Source: Antilocapra americana (lineage: Eukaryota > Chordata > Mammalia > Artiodactyla > Antilocapridae). Taken from it: a stretch of 64,000 nucleotides of DNA. Below, piece after piece: positions 48,376 to 61,648 of this stretch. The notes below the pieces were generated by a model. The model saw nothing but the letters and a program-made list of their open reading frames with translations, had not been told where the DNA came from and did not search any database. How positions within the stretch are numbered: the stretch's first letter is position 1; every line of letters begins with the position of its first letter. The stretch spans positions 16,871,412 to 16,935,411 of the forward strand of contig ML664183.1 of NCBI GenBank assembly GCA_007570785.1. The letters are read 5' to 3'. The position numbers were made by a program, and so were the translations under genes.

Positions 48376-49929
48376 ATTGAATGAAAGATGGACTGGAGTG
48401 TGGAAGGTGGAACATTGCCTAGTCAGGAGTTTAAGAATACCTAGACAGAATTCTCACGCTGCTTTCACTTGATTAAGAAGCATTAGCATCTCTTCAACTT
48501 TTCTGCAAAACGCCAAAGGGGAAGAAAACACTGTTGAGGAGTTGACTTCTTTGTCTCCTTTCCTTTACTGTCCCTTCTTCTGACCTTGGGAACTCAGAAA
48601 ATATGAAGAAATGGGAGTGGGGCATGCCTCTGGCTGTAGACCTTATATGGGCATTCAAAGCTCTCAGAATGGTTTTGGTATTTAAATTTAATAAAGAGCA
48701 GGCTAGAAAAGTTTGTGAAACTCTATCAGGTACACTATTTTGAAGTTGAACGGTGCCAACTTTGAGCACTGCCAACTTGGTGTATTTGTTCCTGTACTTC
48801 TCTAACTCAAGTTACATACAGACTTCGCTTTCTTTCTTTTTTTAACCCCTTTGTTTTGTTTTTCTGGTTCCAGAAACACTAGCAATAAACAAGAGGGAAG
48901 GGCAAATCTAACATTAGCTTGCTAGTGCACTACTGTTTGACCTAAGATGAAAGAAGGCCTAGTAGATATTTCACCCCTAAACATCTAAAATTAGAAAGTT
49001 TTGCCATTGTTTTTGCCTTTGAAAGCCATGTACTCAGTCTCTAAAAAGGATACACCTTCTGTATTTGCTCAGTAAAACTCCCTCAACTTTAGGAGCATTT
49101 CCAAGAGTTGCGCATAGTAAATATTTTTTAAAAAACATGCTATGCTCAAATTAATTCAATTTTACATGAAAAAATTGCAGCTCTCATGTTATGACAGTCC
49201 TCAAGGGTAATAAAAATGTTTCCATTTGCAACATGGTAAGAGATGGAAAAGTATTGACCTCTAAAATCTCAAATCTTGTTCAGCTTCTCACTTTCACCCA
49301 TTGAACTAATTTCTTTCTTCAGGACAAAACTCACTAGGGCAGTCCAAGTAAGGATATTTTCCCAAAACAAATAATGAATGGGAACAAAAGACAGGTTAAA
49401 CCTCTAGCTTAAAAAAATCAACAGTTCTATGAAGATTTGCATTTTCTCAAGATATTTGAGTCTTCAGAATTCTATGAGAGTAAGAACTGTAAGCTCAATA
49501 AATGGCTGTTATTAGACAGGTGGGAATGATAGTCAATATTAATGATAGTCTTCAGTGAACTGAGAAATATCCAGATAGTCATTTTCATGGATTGATCCAA
49601 TATTTTAAACTTAGTTGCCTGGGGGGGTCACAAGGATGAAATCTTACAGGGTTTCCATAACTATCACTAATACTTTATAGAATACTAATATGTAAGACTC
49701 ACCCAGAGGGGTATATTAAAACTGAGAATGAGAGAAGAGGGCAAAGGGACAGAGCCAGGGCCTCTTCACAAGCCAGAGAAGATAAACATTCCCAGACAAT
49801 ATGCCATGGTTGACAAGTGCTCACACAAATACTAAAGAGATATGAGAGAATCTTTGCTCATATAAACTTCTGGAAATGAGAGAATATCACTTCACGGTAT
49901 AATCAAAATAACATCTGAGCTTTTCAGTG

Positions 49930-50110
49930 GCATGTTTATTGAGCACTTGCTAAGTGTCAAGAATAGTATGCAGCACTTTCTGGGCACTGTCCCTTTTAAT
50001 TCTCAGTGCAACTCCATTACCTGCATACTGCTTTTGTCCCTGCATGAGGTGAGGAACCTGAGGCTTAGAGAGCTTAATAATTTTCCCAGAGTCACAGAGC
50101 TAGTAAAGAA
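49930..50110 (+). mobile_element. MIR SINE
   Basis: TTTATTGAGCACTTGCTAAG, TTAATTCTCAGTGCAACTCC, AACCTGAGGCTTAGAGAGC, TTTTCCCAGAGTCACAGAGC. Degraded MIR. Confidence 0.7.
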
Positions 50111-50266
50111 CAGACTGTGTTGGGCTGCAGCGCCCATGTTCTTAAACCTCTGTATACTTGATGGGACTGGTCTCTGGTGGGCATATCGGGAACAGATTTG
50201 TCATGACAGGACAATATTATAATCATGGTCAGTAAAATGGTTTGATTGCACATGTCCTTTTCTTTG

Positions 50267-50591
50267 TTGCTATTGTTGTTGTATAAATTTAAACTTGGTC
50301 AAGATTTTATTCATTCGTTTATTTATTTCTGGTTGTGCTGGGTTTTCGTTGCTGCATATGAACTTTCTCTAGTGGCAGGGAGCAGGGGGCTATTCTCTTA
50401 ATTGCAGTGCATGTGTTTCTCATTGCAGTGTCATCTCTTGTTGCTGAGAACAGGCTTTAGAGTGGGGCTCAGTAGATGCAGCTCACGGGCTGCTAACCCA
50501 TGGCATGTCAAATCTCCCCAGACCAGGGATTGAACTCATGTCCCCTACACTGTCAGGCAGATTCTTAATCACCAGACCACCAAGGAAGTCC
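50267..50591 (-). mobile_element. CHR-type SINE with 20-bp target-site duplication
   Basis: Antisense CHR: TTTATTTATTTCTGGTTGTG, GTTTTCGTTGCTGCATATGA, GGGCTGCTAACCCATGG, CCCCAGACCAGGGATTGAAC and CCAGACCACCAAGGAAGTC. A perfect 20-bp direct repeat, TGCACATGTCCTTTTCTTTG, lies at 50247-50266 and 50592-50611. Confidence 0.9.
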
Positions 50592-50702
50592 TGCACATGT
50601 CCTTTTCTTTGGGCCACTTGCCTTTTTTTCCTCTTTTTCCCTTCCCAGTCACTGTAAACCTATTACAATAGTGTCTAAAAAGCCCCATTCAAAATGTCAG
50701 AC

Positions 50703-52056
50703 TGCCGGGCCCGGCGGGGTCCAGCCCCAGCGGGGTCCTGGGATCTTGAGGGATGAGTGGCGTCAGCAGAAGAACTGAGCTGAGTCGGTGTGTGGTGATG
50801 AAGCAGTCTCTCTTTATTGCTGTTAGTTTTTGTGGGGTGATGGAGAAGTCTCTCGCTTTATTTGTGTTAATTTACAGTTTTATAGCCAAAAAACATCCCC
50901 ATTACATCACAACTATTCTATGCAATCTTTTGTTTTCTGCCTACCATCAACAACTTTAAAGTTAAGCTCATTTTCCTTGCAAAAGGTCGGATTTCTGCAT
51001 AATTAGACTTAACAATAGTATGTTTACCATTTGAATGTCTCTAGCATACCTTTATTTAGCATAATGTGGGCATATATACACTGTCTTACAAGATAGCCTT
51101 TTCAGCAAAGATAAAAATCTTGCAACTTACCCAGGAAACATAGGGCTAGAATCTATCTCAAAGAGAGGGGGTTGTAAAAACTCACTTTCCATATCCGAGA
51201 AGGAAGAAGGCTGTAAATGGTTACTTTAAGAATGTATGCATTTCTTTTGTCCCCGGGAAAGGTGTGCCTCTCCACTCATCTCTGAATATTCAGGGATTGA
51301 TAAGGGACATCAAAAAACAGCACACAGGAAGCCTCCTGCCAAATGTTCCCTGACAAGGTGCAACTATATAGAAGCTAGAAAGAGGGGCTTAAGCTTGAAA
51401 CTGTTTTATTCTATTAACCTATTTTGGTTTTTACAAGAAAAGAGAAAAGAAGACAAAGAGACAGTTTAGCAGCACTGCTTTGACAATGAAACCCTATTAA
51501 CCTTATAACTACTAAAACGAATTCCTATGTCTACACTACCATAAAGCAATCAGTGTCTCCAACCATGCTGGCCACAGTTATGAGCATTCCTAAGTCCCAT
51601 TCCAGTCTGGTTTTTTCAAGGAAGGGAGCCTCTTCCGTGGAGTGGTCAGGGGAGTGGGATGTGGAAAGGTGACTCAAGTACGAGCCCTTCTGGTGGTGGC
51701 TTTGCCATCACCCCCAGAGAACTCTTGGTAAACTCCCCAGTAACTAGTAGGAGGTATAGTAATCTATTTAAATGTCCCTTATTCCTCCTTAGTCCTCGGG
51801 AAAGGGAATCTGCCTTCCCGGATCCTCTGAGGGAAATAAGGTCTGAGGGAATTATCTCAGGATGAATTTTTTCTAACTGGGACTGATCTGAGATGAGCTA
51901 AAACATAAACAGATGAGCATAAACAGAACTTCCCAAGAAAAATACCAGGAGGGGCCTTGCCTTGGGATGCCCCGAAGGAAAATCCACTTTGCAGTTTCCT
52001 TCTCAGTCTTGTGACTTTGTCATCCGAGTGAGGGGGCATCCTGACGGCTCCCGGCA
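50703..52056 (-). mobile_element. Solo LTR of a ruminant ERV2 (ERVK-type) endogenous retrovirus
   Basis: A 1354-bp block with TG...CA ends (plus-strand TGCCGGGCCC...GGCTCCCGGCA) that resembles ruminant ERV2 LTRs as I remember them. AATAAA signals lie on the minus strand at 50818-50813 and 50862-50857. Flanking hexamers TCAGAC (50697-50702) and GCAGAC (52057-52062) match at 5 of 6 positions, a 6-bp duplication. No gag, pol or env sequence flanks it, so internal recombination left a single LTR. Frames inside are not genes. Confidence 0.82.
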
Positions 52057-52062
52057 GCAGAC

Positions 52063-54174
52063 TGGGGGGTGGTGGTGGTAAATTAGCTAATTAAAACACT
52101 CATTAATTTCCTCCTATGTCCTAGGCATCCTCTTTTCTCAAGAAGTTCACAACTGATGGGAGAATAGAGAAACTTAAACCTCAATCATAACTCCGTGAGA
52201 TGAGTACTATGCCAGTGCTATGGACATAAATTTAAGTCCTTAGAAAATAAAAGATCTTGAATTTTTCTTGTCTATTTCAGTTTTACTTGTACTTCAAGGT
52301 TACAGGTTATTCTGGCTTACAGAGAAATGGGGTCGGGAGAGGTTTCATGCAATCTTAACTTTTAAGATGTTAAGCAAAAGCTTAATGAAAGTCTTATTTC
52401 CAAATACTTTCAAGGGCATTTTTCTGGAATCAGGTAAATGAGAGCAAGCAAATGACCTACTTACAGCAAAAAATGCTCCAGGTTATAAAGGATGGGAAGC
52501 CAAGTGCATCCTGGAAACCACAGCATCTGGTCTTGTTTTATGCTTCATCTATCAATCTGCTGTTACAGGAATTGAGAATTAATGTTTCAACTACAGTTTC
52601 TTCTATTTTGGCTAATAAATTCATATCTTTGTTATTCTTACCCAAGCCCTCCCTTTTCCTCTCCCATTTAAAAAAAAATTATATGGAAGGGCATTTAGGA
52701 AGGGCCCAGATAAATTCTAGGGAGTTTACCCTTTCATTTATGCCTCAAAACCCTTGCTAATAAGGCTACAGTAAGGTTAGACACCTTCCCAACCAATTCC
52801 CTGATTTGATCAATTCCAACCTTTCACAGATAGCATCACTTGAACACAACTTAGTGATGGAACAATAATCACTTAAACAGTCTATTTTCAGTACTGTATT
52901 AAAGATAAACAACAAAATACAGCAAATTTTTAAAAAGTAAGTTCTAGAAAATATTTTCTGGTAGCATAAACTATTAAAAAATGCATAATTGGAAGTAATT
53001 CTTGACAAAAAGGATTATGAAGCAATGTAAGAATGTGGATTAGTGCTACTCTGAAGATACGAGAAAACTACATATACACTAATTTCTGTATACACTCATT
53101 TTAAATTATATACAAAGTTTAAAAACATTATAGCATGAAAGGTAGATTTACAATATTCTTTGAACTTTACTATTGAGTTTTTGGTTCTCTGTGCTTTTTA
53201 TAGAATGAAGCTATCAATTCATCTTTCCACTTCATACAATCTGTTGAAATTTTAATTTTCCATTATTTTTGCCTTGATGCCCTCTTATTCTTTCTCCTAG
53301 AGTTTCAAACATCCAAAATGAGCCAAATTTCATGGCTTCAGATATAGCTTCGTATTTTTGCTTTACTTTTCTTCCTCCACCCATTCTATTATTTAACTTG
53401 TCAAAGTAATAATCAAGATTATTATTTTCCAATGAAATATTTTTAAAAGAACCAAGGTTACCAAGTGACTCTTAAACTGGCAGAACTACTGCTATATAAT
53501 TTTATCTATTTTTTGAAGTTCTATTCTTTCTAAATCACTGTCAAGTGAATAATTTCTAATGAGCAATGAATACAGTCATGTTTACCATGTTTATTTATCC
53601 AATATTCCAGATTTGGTTTTCTTTCCAAAGACTGTTTTATTCTGAATCTTGTCATGAGGCTTCCTGGCCTTGATTTCTTAAAGTACCCAGCTAGCTCAAT
53701 GGTTCGGTGAATAAAATAAGCTTCTGGGTCTGAGACAGAATAGATTTGTACAAAAAAATATATACAAAATTATCACTAATAATTTTATATATAAGAGTTT
53801 TATACACTAAGAGTTTTATATACTAAGAGTTTGTCAAGGTGTGGTCCCAAACTACCTATATCCAAATCATCTCAAATGCTTATTCAGAATACAAAGACTT
53901 GGACCAAAACCTAGAGCAGTTAAATAGGAGCCTTTTAAGACTGGGACCTGGGAATCTGCACTTTGCCAAGTTGTCACAGTGAAATTCTACAGCTCCTAAC
54001 CTAAGGAATTCCTTCCCCCTTCAAGGGTCTAGTGCATTGATATACCTTGGCTGCAGTGAAAGCTAACCACACCTCCAGCCAACCAACAAAAACAAAGGAA
54101 AATTCAGTTTCCTGAGGAGAGAACTGCCATTAACTGTCTTATGAGGTATCAGTTTAAAAACAAACAAACATCAG
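52063..54174. other. Unique intergenic DNA
   Basis: AT-rich with no recognised gene. A weak MER20-like stretch (AAGGTGTGGTCCCAAACTAC, GGACCTGGGAATCTGCA) may lie at about 53830-53985. Confidence 0.5.
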
Positions 54175-55740
54175 CTCTGCAGGCCAGAAGAGAGTGGCAG
54201 ATTTACTTAAAGAAATGAAAGGGGAAAAGCTACAACCAAAATTACTCTATCCAGCAAGGATCTCACTAAGATTTGAAGGAGAAATCAAAAACTTTTCAGA
54301 AAAGTGACAGAATTCATCACCACCAACTCAGCTATATAACAAATATTAAGGAACTGCTCTAGACAGGAAACACAAGAGGAAGAAAAGGCGTATAAAAACA
54401 AATCCAAAACAATAGGATCATATATATCAATAATTACCTTAAATGTAGATGGATTAAATGCTCCAACCAAAAGATACAGATCTCCTGAATGGATACAAAA
54501 ATAAGACCCTTAATATATGCAGTCTACAAGAGACACACGTCAGACCTAGGGATACATATAGACTGAAAGTGATGGGCTGGAAAAAGATATTCCACGCAAA
54601 TGCAAATCAAAAGAAAGCAAGAGTAGTAATATTATGTCAGGTAAAATAGACTTTAAAGACCATTACAAGAGACAAGGACACTACACAATGATCAAAAGAT
54701 CAATCCAAGAAGAAGATATAACAATTATATAAATATATATATGCACCCAACCTAGAAGCATCTCAATACATAAGGCAAATGCTAAAGGGGAAGTCAACAG
54801 TAACACAATAATAGCGGGGGACTTTAACACCCTACTCATACCAACAGACAGATCATCCAGATAGAAAATTAATAAGGAAACACAAGCATTAAATGATACA
54901 ATGGACAAGTTGGACCTAATTGATATCTACAGAGCATTTCATACAAAAAACAGTAGATTTTACTTTTTTATCAGTGCACATGGAACATTCTCCAGCACAG
55001 ATCACATCTAGGGTCACAGATCAAGCCTTGATAAATTTTAAAACACTGAAATCATTTCATATATCTTCTGACCACAACAATGTAAGATTAGATATCACTA
55101 CAGGGGAAAAAATGATTTAAAAAATGCAAACACATGAAGCCTAAACAATATGTTTCAGTGGTCCAAGAGACCACTGAAGAAATCAAAGAGGAAATCAAAA
55201 TATACTTAGAAATAAATGACAATGAAAATATGACAGCTCAAAGCCTATGGGATGCAAGCTAAGAGAAAAGTTTATAGCAATACAAGCCTACCTCAACAAA
55301 CAAGAGAAATATCACATAAACAACCTAACCTTACACCTAAAGCAACCAGAAAAAGAACAAAACTCCTCCAAAGTTAGTAGAAGCAAAGAAATCATAAAGA
55401 TCATAGAACAAATAAATGAAAAAGAAATGAAGAAGATAATAGCAAAAATAAATAAAACTAAAGGCTGTTTCTTTGAGAAGATACACAAAACTGACAAAAC
55501 ATCAGCCAGACTTATCAAGAAAAAAATGAAGAAGACTCAAATCAATAAAATTAAAAACAAAAAGTTACAATAGACGATGCAGAAATACAAAGGATCATGA
55601 GACTACTACCAGCAACTATGTGCCAATAAAATGAACAACCTGGAAGAAATGGAGAAATTCTTAGAAAAGTAAAACTTTTCAAAACTAAAACAGAAAGAAA
55701 TAGAAAATATGAATGACCAATCACAAAAGATAAACAAAAG
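54175..55740 (+). mobile_element. L1 copy: ORF1 end through ORF2 5' half
   Basis: The left part resembles the ORF1/ORF2 junction. The ORF2 endonuclease region is seen at 54458-54649 (YKNKTLNICSLQETHVRPRD, then YRLKVMGWKKIFHANANQK), with the LQETH catalytic-glutamate block. EN-to-RT linker sequence follows to NLEEMEKFLEK near 55660. It is truncated at 3' about 55740. Frameshifts and stops throughout mean it makes no ORF2p. Confidence 0.85.
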
Positions 55741-56192
55741 CTTTTTACAGTAAATATAATAATTATTTTTAATATCTTGATTCTGACAATCACAGAGGGA
55801 AGGCTCAGAAGGTCTACCAAAAATCTGTTGTTATAATTTCCTGATTAATATTACACATAGTGAATTATTTATTGAGCCCCTACTGAGGGCCAAATATGGT
55901 GCTTTGTGCTGCCAGGGATTATATAAAGCTATCCTGGGATGAAAAGCATATGTTCACTCAGCTCTATTCTGGAAGAATATAGCTGATTTAGTGATTGTTG
56001 GAAATGAACGTGCATGGTATAAGGGAAGGCAGTAATTTGATGTCTTAGGGCCCAGACATAGAAGGCTTCCTAAGGATTTGCTAAATGAAAATCATATCCA
56101 AAAAAGGAGAGATGTGGGTACTCAATTTATAGTTAAACCACAGAAAAAGGCATGAGCAGCAATATTTATTTGGGGACATGTAGACTTTTGAT

Positions 56193-56392
56193 GCTTCCCA
56201 GGTGGCTCAGTGGTAAAGAATCATGCCTGCAATGCAGGAGACCTAGGTTCAATCCCTGGGTAGGGAAGATCCCCTGGAGAAGGGAATAGCAACCCACTCC
56301 AGTATTCTTGCCTGGAGAAACCCATGGACAGAGAAGCCTGGCAGGCTACAGTCCAGGGGTTCGCAAAGAGTTGGACTCGACTGAAGCGACTA
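56193..56392 (+). mobile_element. Bov-tA SINE
   Basis: TGCTTCCCAGGTGGCTCAGT, CAATCCCTGGGTAGGGAAGA, CAACCCACTCCAGTATTCTT and CAGTCCAGGGGTTCGCAAAG, ending ACTGAAGCGACTAG. Typical Bov-tA body. Confidence 0.88.
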
Positions 56393-57502
56393 GACTCTTT
56401 ACAGTCAAACTTAATTAATTTATCCAACAATTACCTTTCCTGTGTAACTGTACCCCAGATATAAAGCAGATGAATTGAATCTAGATGCAACCATACCGAT
56501 AGCTCCACCTGGTTCTAGATTTCATTTAGGATGTCCCTAGTAGGATGACTAACTCCTCATGGCTTGCCTGAGACTTTCCCTGTACTAGCATTTAAAGTTC
56601 TATGTCCTAGAAACCCCCTTAATGTCAGACAAACTGGGTAGGCTTGTTATCCTCGATCTTAGAGTAAGGCAAGTGGGGGCCTTAGTCGACCTAGTTTCAT
56701 TCAATGGATGATGGAAATCTATAACCACCTTGAATGTCTCAGCTCATTTCCCTTACCAGTGGGTATGATTATCCTCACGGCCACAAAACCTAAAGTTCTT
56801 TCCTTCGATAACTTCTACCTTATAGCTCTGTCAAGGCACGCTCCTGTGAGCATCCCAAGCAATGACTCACATTGAGGACATTCCCAGGGACCCAGCGGAG
56901 AATCTCTTCCAATACTGCTGAACACATGGCTTGTGTTTTTTGGTAATATTATTCTGGTCTCATAACCATTCTGTAGTTCTCCAAGTCTTATTACCCTCTC
57001 TAAATAATCAGTCTAGCACTGCCAAACCCAGCTTCATATGATTTTTTTTAAGAATTTATTTATGGTTGTAAACAAAAATACAGGCAAAAAGGCATCAATG
57101 TAATGCATGAACAACTTACGGTATTAGATTCCATTCTGATTCTTGATAATAAATTCAATCTTAGTTTTAAAATACTCATTATATTCCTGACATCCCTTCG
57201 TTACTCTTTAAAGTCTTAATTAAGATTTCATCATGTCATGGTCTTACCTCTTTCGCCTTGATTTTAAAATTTAACTGATATTAAATTACTACTTCAAAGA
57301 GAGAATGTAAACTGTAGGATCTGAATCAGATCTAGGTCCCAATGAAATTTTGTCAGTTATTAGGTGCATGAACTTGGGAAAAATTATCTAGGCTTTAAAA
57401 TATGCTCATCTATAAATAATAAATAAAAATAAAATAATGGCTATATTAGAGGATTGGGGATTTTGAGGAATTTAGGTTATGGGTGTGAAGCATAGAAATC
57501 TC

Positions 57503-57565
57503 TCTCTGAGTTTAGTCCTTTCGGATTCTTTGCAACCCCATGGACTGTAACCCTCCAGGCTCCCA
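57503..57565 (-). mobile_element. Short Bov-tA fragment
   Basis: Antisense piece only: GTTTAGTCCTTTCGGATTCT, TTGCAACCCCATGGACTG, CCCTCCAGGCTCCCA. It is a truncated 3' copy. Confidence 0.65.
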
Positions 57566-57989
57566 TAGAAACATATTACCTGACAATATGTCTGCCAATA
57601 AGCAGACATTCAGTAAACCGTAGCTGTTATCCTCACAATATCACAAGCTTGCATTCACTAGATTCAACAATCAGGTTGTAGAATTTTAGCCATCAAGGAT
57701 GCTGTCTAAAGTAGAGAGGCACAAACTGCCTTCCAAGGAGGGCAGTTAAGAGGAACCGTCCCATTACTTCTTAGTCTCACCGCCTCAGTCTGAAGGAAGT
57801 GAGGCTGGTATGTATACCTGGGGACAGTGTCTAATGTCGTCTCGCCCCCTGGTAGTCTGTATTCTGGAGGAATCGGCTTTCAGATTTGCTCCCTGGGGAC
57901 CTTTTTCACCACGTCTCATTCTGGAAAGGGGAAGGGGAAAAGAAAAAGGGAAGTCACCAAAATGCAAAACCTGTTACAGATGCCCTATT

Positions 57990-58990
57990 TTGTCCCTGCT
58001 ATGAGGCCTGCCCGGGTAGGCTACAGTACCCTTTCGCATCCAGATTTGAAGGCGCCACCCCCAGGTGTTCGCGCAGACGAGGGGGAGGTGGGTGCGCTCA
58101 CCCCAAAACTGACTGACAGATGGTGAAGGGTGGGGGTTGGCCATGCGCGTTAGCGCTTCGGCGAAAGGACAGAACAGCCGCGCGTGGGTTTGCACCGGGG
58201 CTTGGGGGGCAGGGGGACGGGGAGGGCCGAGGTCAGGGTCAAGCAGAAGTCAAGAAAGAACCTCTTTGAATACTCGGAATACTGAGCGTTTCTTGGCCCT
58301 CTCAAGAAGGCTCCCGGATTCGTCAGTGTGGCGACAGGAGCTGCGAACAGGGCAGGGCCTTCCCGTGACAAGCGCCTGCCCCGGTTCTGCCTCTCTGACA
58401 CCCCGCTAAACTCAGAGGCTCGCTTCCGCGGACAGCAGGTTCCGCAGCCGGGGAGCGCCCGCGCGCCCGCCGCATCCCCCCGCCGCGCCCAGAAGCCGGA
58501 AGCACGCCCCCTCGAGCGCTCGGCCGCGGCGGCGCACGCTCCGCGCGAGGGGGCGGGCCGCGGCTCCCGCCGGAAGCGCTCCTTCCCAGGCGGCGTTTCC
58601 TTCCTGTGTGAGGCTGGTCGCTGCCGCTGGTTCAAGCCGGGGGGTGAGTAGCGGCTCCCCGCGGGGATTGGCGGGGCGGGCGGTGGGTCCCGCCGAGCCC
58701 CCTCGGGGGCCCGCGCGGGGCCGGGAAGCCGATCTCGGGCCACCTCGCCGTCCTTCCACGCCCCACCTCATTGTCGCCCCTCAGCCTCCCGCAGCCCTTC
58801 GTATCCACCGGATTAACCTCCAAGGGCGTCCCGGGCTTCGCATTGGCTCCCGGCCCGGCCTAGGCCCTTAAGTCTCCGCTAGCGCTGCCCCCAAGACGTC
58901 GGCCCTTTCCGGGGAGTCTCTGGGCGGCCTGATGGCTGCGGTGGCTTGAGCATCGTTCCGGGCGATCTCGGAACTGGGGTCCTAGGGGAA
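57990..58990 (+). promoter_or_regulatory. ATAD1: ATAD1 CpG-island promoter
   Basis: A GC- and CpG-rich block without a TATA box surrounds the first ATAD1 exon. Two CCGGAAG (ETS-type) motifs lie at 58496-58502 and 58570-58576, close to the presumed start site. The many open frames on both strands here are GC shadows. The transcription start cannot be fixed from sequence alone. Confidence 0.75.
58540..58643 (+). other. ATAD1: ATAD1 exon 1 (5'UTR; 5' end approximate)
   Basis: A canonical donor, GTGAGTAG, begins at 58644 after GCTGGTTCAAGCCGGGG. It is in the right order and strand to splice to the coding exon at 61636. The exon has no ATG in frame and is taken as non-coding leader. Its 5' end is a guess from the CpG island and ETS sites. 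Confidence 0.6.
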
Positions 58991-61635
58991 GGCGGCCAGA
59001 ACGGACCGGGTCTGATTGTCGCACAGGCACTGCTCCCACCTAGTGCAAAAGTGGAGGTGGTTCTTCAAGCCTGGGCACGCTTTCGCAGAGGATGGTGCTG
59101 TTAATAATAACCCGTCCTTTATGTGAATGTTGGCAGGATTTCTTTGCCACAGGCAGTGTTCCTAGGGCCTTGATGTCTGAGAAACTGGGACTTCTGGGGT
59201 TGAGAAAAACTTTGTAAAACACTGCAGTGAATTAGAGAAGTGCTGTAGCATGAATACCATACTCTTGGACCCTAACCTGCCAGTCAACTGCTTATTGAGG
59301 AGGTGGTACTATTTTACAGTTTACTACCAGGAAATGGAGAACTCTTTATAATGAAGCTATATGTTGTTATATTTGCCTAACAAATAACTCTGAATTTTGC
59401 CATATTTCTTAGTTGTACATGGCAGCATCCATGTTTATGTGTATATTTGTGTATGGATCCTAATGTTCATACAAAATTGAAATACAGCCCATAATGTGTA
59501 CATGTGCAACTTTTATTGTATATTCTGCTGTAATGATATTGTTGCCGTAACAGCCGTACATTGGAGGCATATCAATGTCATATGAATGATAGATGAGTGT
59601 ATAATCAAGTACACAGCTACGACCTACAAGTAGAAGTTTCACTTTCATTTCAGGATTTTGAAGTCATTTTAGAAGAAGGATCCATTTTAGAAGTGACTAG
59701 GTCTAGAGTACTCTATTGCAGTTAAGAGTTTAATTATAGGACAATATATGGTTAGCAAAGGCTTTGTCTTGGTTTTTCTAATAGGTTTAAAAATTGTTAT
59801 CTCCTTGATTGGGGTATACTGATAGTAGTCCTAGTTCATGTATTTCAGTGACCATCCAGTAGATGGCAGTTTTATCACTACTAACTCAAACTTTTGAAAA
59901 CATTTTATTTAAATATCACTAGTTTAAGCTAATAAATCTTTTTTTTGCCTGTTGTTTTATTTTCAGTTGTGAATAATGCTCCCACATAATGATACCACAT
60001 GTTCCAACTGAATTTTCAAATTTACTGTGTTGGAATAAAGACTAGAGAAGACAGTTTTCCACTTACTATAAGAAGGAGAGTATTGTTAACCCATTTATAG
60101 AAATCCATGCTGATAATAGAAAGCACACTTTGATTTGTTACATAAGAGGTTTTAACTAGATGGCTTCTCTGTAGCTTTGTTTTTTGTTGTTGTTGGGACA
60201 GGGGATTGGTTATGCTAGCTTAATTTTTAATAAGATAATAACGGACTCTGCATTCCTGGAGTAAAGGCTCCAAAAATTTCATGATTGTCTTAGCCATTAT
60301 TGTATACCCAAGATACAGTAGGCAATATGTATCTTGATAAGTGCTTGATTGTATGAATTGAGTCATTTAATATCCCTACGCCAAAATGTCTTTATCCAAA
60401 ATAAAGGTTTTTCAGTTATTTAATTTAAACTTAATTGTTAAGTTTAAATTAAAGAATGTATTGTTTTGAAGTGAATGTCTCCTAGTGATGCAGACGGTTG
60501 GAATCCTTGACTTTTCTTTTGGAAATCGATCAATAGTCTGACACCAATTCTGTTGGAATGACTGAAGAAAATCTTTAACTAAATAGCACTACTGAGAATA
60601 GAAACAATAATTTTAGAGCTAGAATGACCATAAATTAGTCTATGAAGAACCTAATTTTCACCTGTTGTTCTGAGTACAGATTTTGGATTATTCCTTTTCA
60701 CAAGATTGCAAAATATACAGTCCCCACCCCCCTAAATAACATGGTACTCAGCACACTCCTTGTGAAGAGAGTATATTGGCTTTATTTGAGGCTGAGATTC
60801 TCTCTCAAAACATGATAGTCACATCATCCCTACGCTTATTCTACTGGATGGTCATTGCCTTTGACACAAGTGTGCATGCCTCCTGTAAGCCAAGCTGTGG
60901 TTGATGTAACTGCTTAGGTATATGTGTAAAAATAGGCATGTTGCCCGCCTTTTTTCCTTTTTATCTTAGATGAGAGCTGTATTTTTGTGGCTCAAAAATT
61001 TTGAAGATTCTGCTTGTCTCATACATAGCTAGGTTGTTGGAAATAGTAAGATGGCTCCAAAAATTTCATGTCACTTGTGAATTGAGAAAATGGCATGTAT
61101 AAATTTTAGCAGGCTTTGGAAACCTTTAAGAGTAAGTATAAGGGAACAAAAAAAAAAAGAGTAAGTATAAGGGAGCAGCAGGTCAGGTCACAGTGTGAAA
61201 CTTACTCAGAAATTACCTCGTATACCATTATATTAGTAAAGTATTTCATTGTTTGGCAGCCTTTTTTCAGTTGTGTAAGTATTATAGTCATTATTTTTCT
61301 AGATTCCCTGAAATAGTTATTTAAAAGCTCTTTAAAAGAGTAAATGCTTTAAGACATATACTACGTTTTTCAGTAGAATTATTCTGTACTTAAAATTATA
61401 TGAACTTTTAGGAAAGTTTATTTAAAAATTTAAAAAATAAGCTGTTTCCAAGAGGAGCTTAAAATTTGTTTACTTAACATTTAAAAAATCCGTTCTCCTT
61501 AACTAAAACACTTACAAGGTAGGTAATGTTGACTTTGACTAAAAGTCAGTTTTTCTTTAGTTTATGCTACCTATCAGTCTCCCAATGTTAATGAATCTAG
61601 TTATTATCTACTGACATTTCTATTTGTTTTTTAAG
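58644..61635 (+). other. ATAD1: ATAD1 intron 1
   Basis: Intron between donor 58644 and the acceptor AG at 61634-61635. After the GC-rich first few hundred bases it is AT-rich unique DNA, with a perfect hairpin at 60419-60453. Open frames within it (for example 59460-59648 and 61116-61316) show no similarity I recognise. Confidence 0.75.
60419..60453. repeat. Perfect 16-bp inverted repeat with 3-nt loop
   Basis: Arms 60419-60434 and 60438-60453 (TTTAATTTAAACTTAA and TTAAGTTTAAATTAAA) are exact reverse complements around TTG. AT-rich, in ATAD1 intron 1. Confidence 0.92.
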
Positions 61636-61648
61636 GTTAACAATCAAG

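Larger units (their letters stand above)
55741..57989. other. Intergenic DNA upstream of ATAD1 with Bov-tA copies
   Basis: Contains a Bov-tA at 56193-56392 and a 63-bp Bov-tA fragment at 57503-57565. MIR- or L2-like words occur near 55860-55900. Otherwise unrecognised. Confidence 0.55.

Noticed and set aside
50753..51865. Several short frames between 50.7 and 51.9 kb
   Set aside because: They all lie inside the solo LTR and have no viral or host protein similarity I recognise.
20050..57989. Possible cofilin pseudogene between PTEN and ATAD1
   Set aside because: Human has a CFL1 pseudogene in this interval; I looked for a cofilin-like retrocopy and saw none, so it is probably lineage-specific.
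58150..58771. Long minus-strand frames over the ATAD1 CpG island
   Set aside because: GC-driven open frames without coding features. They could correspond to an antisense transcript, but nothing in the sequence supports a protein.
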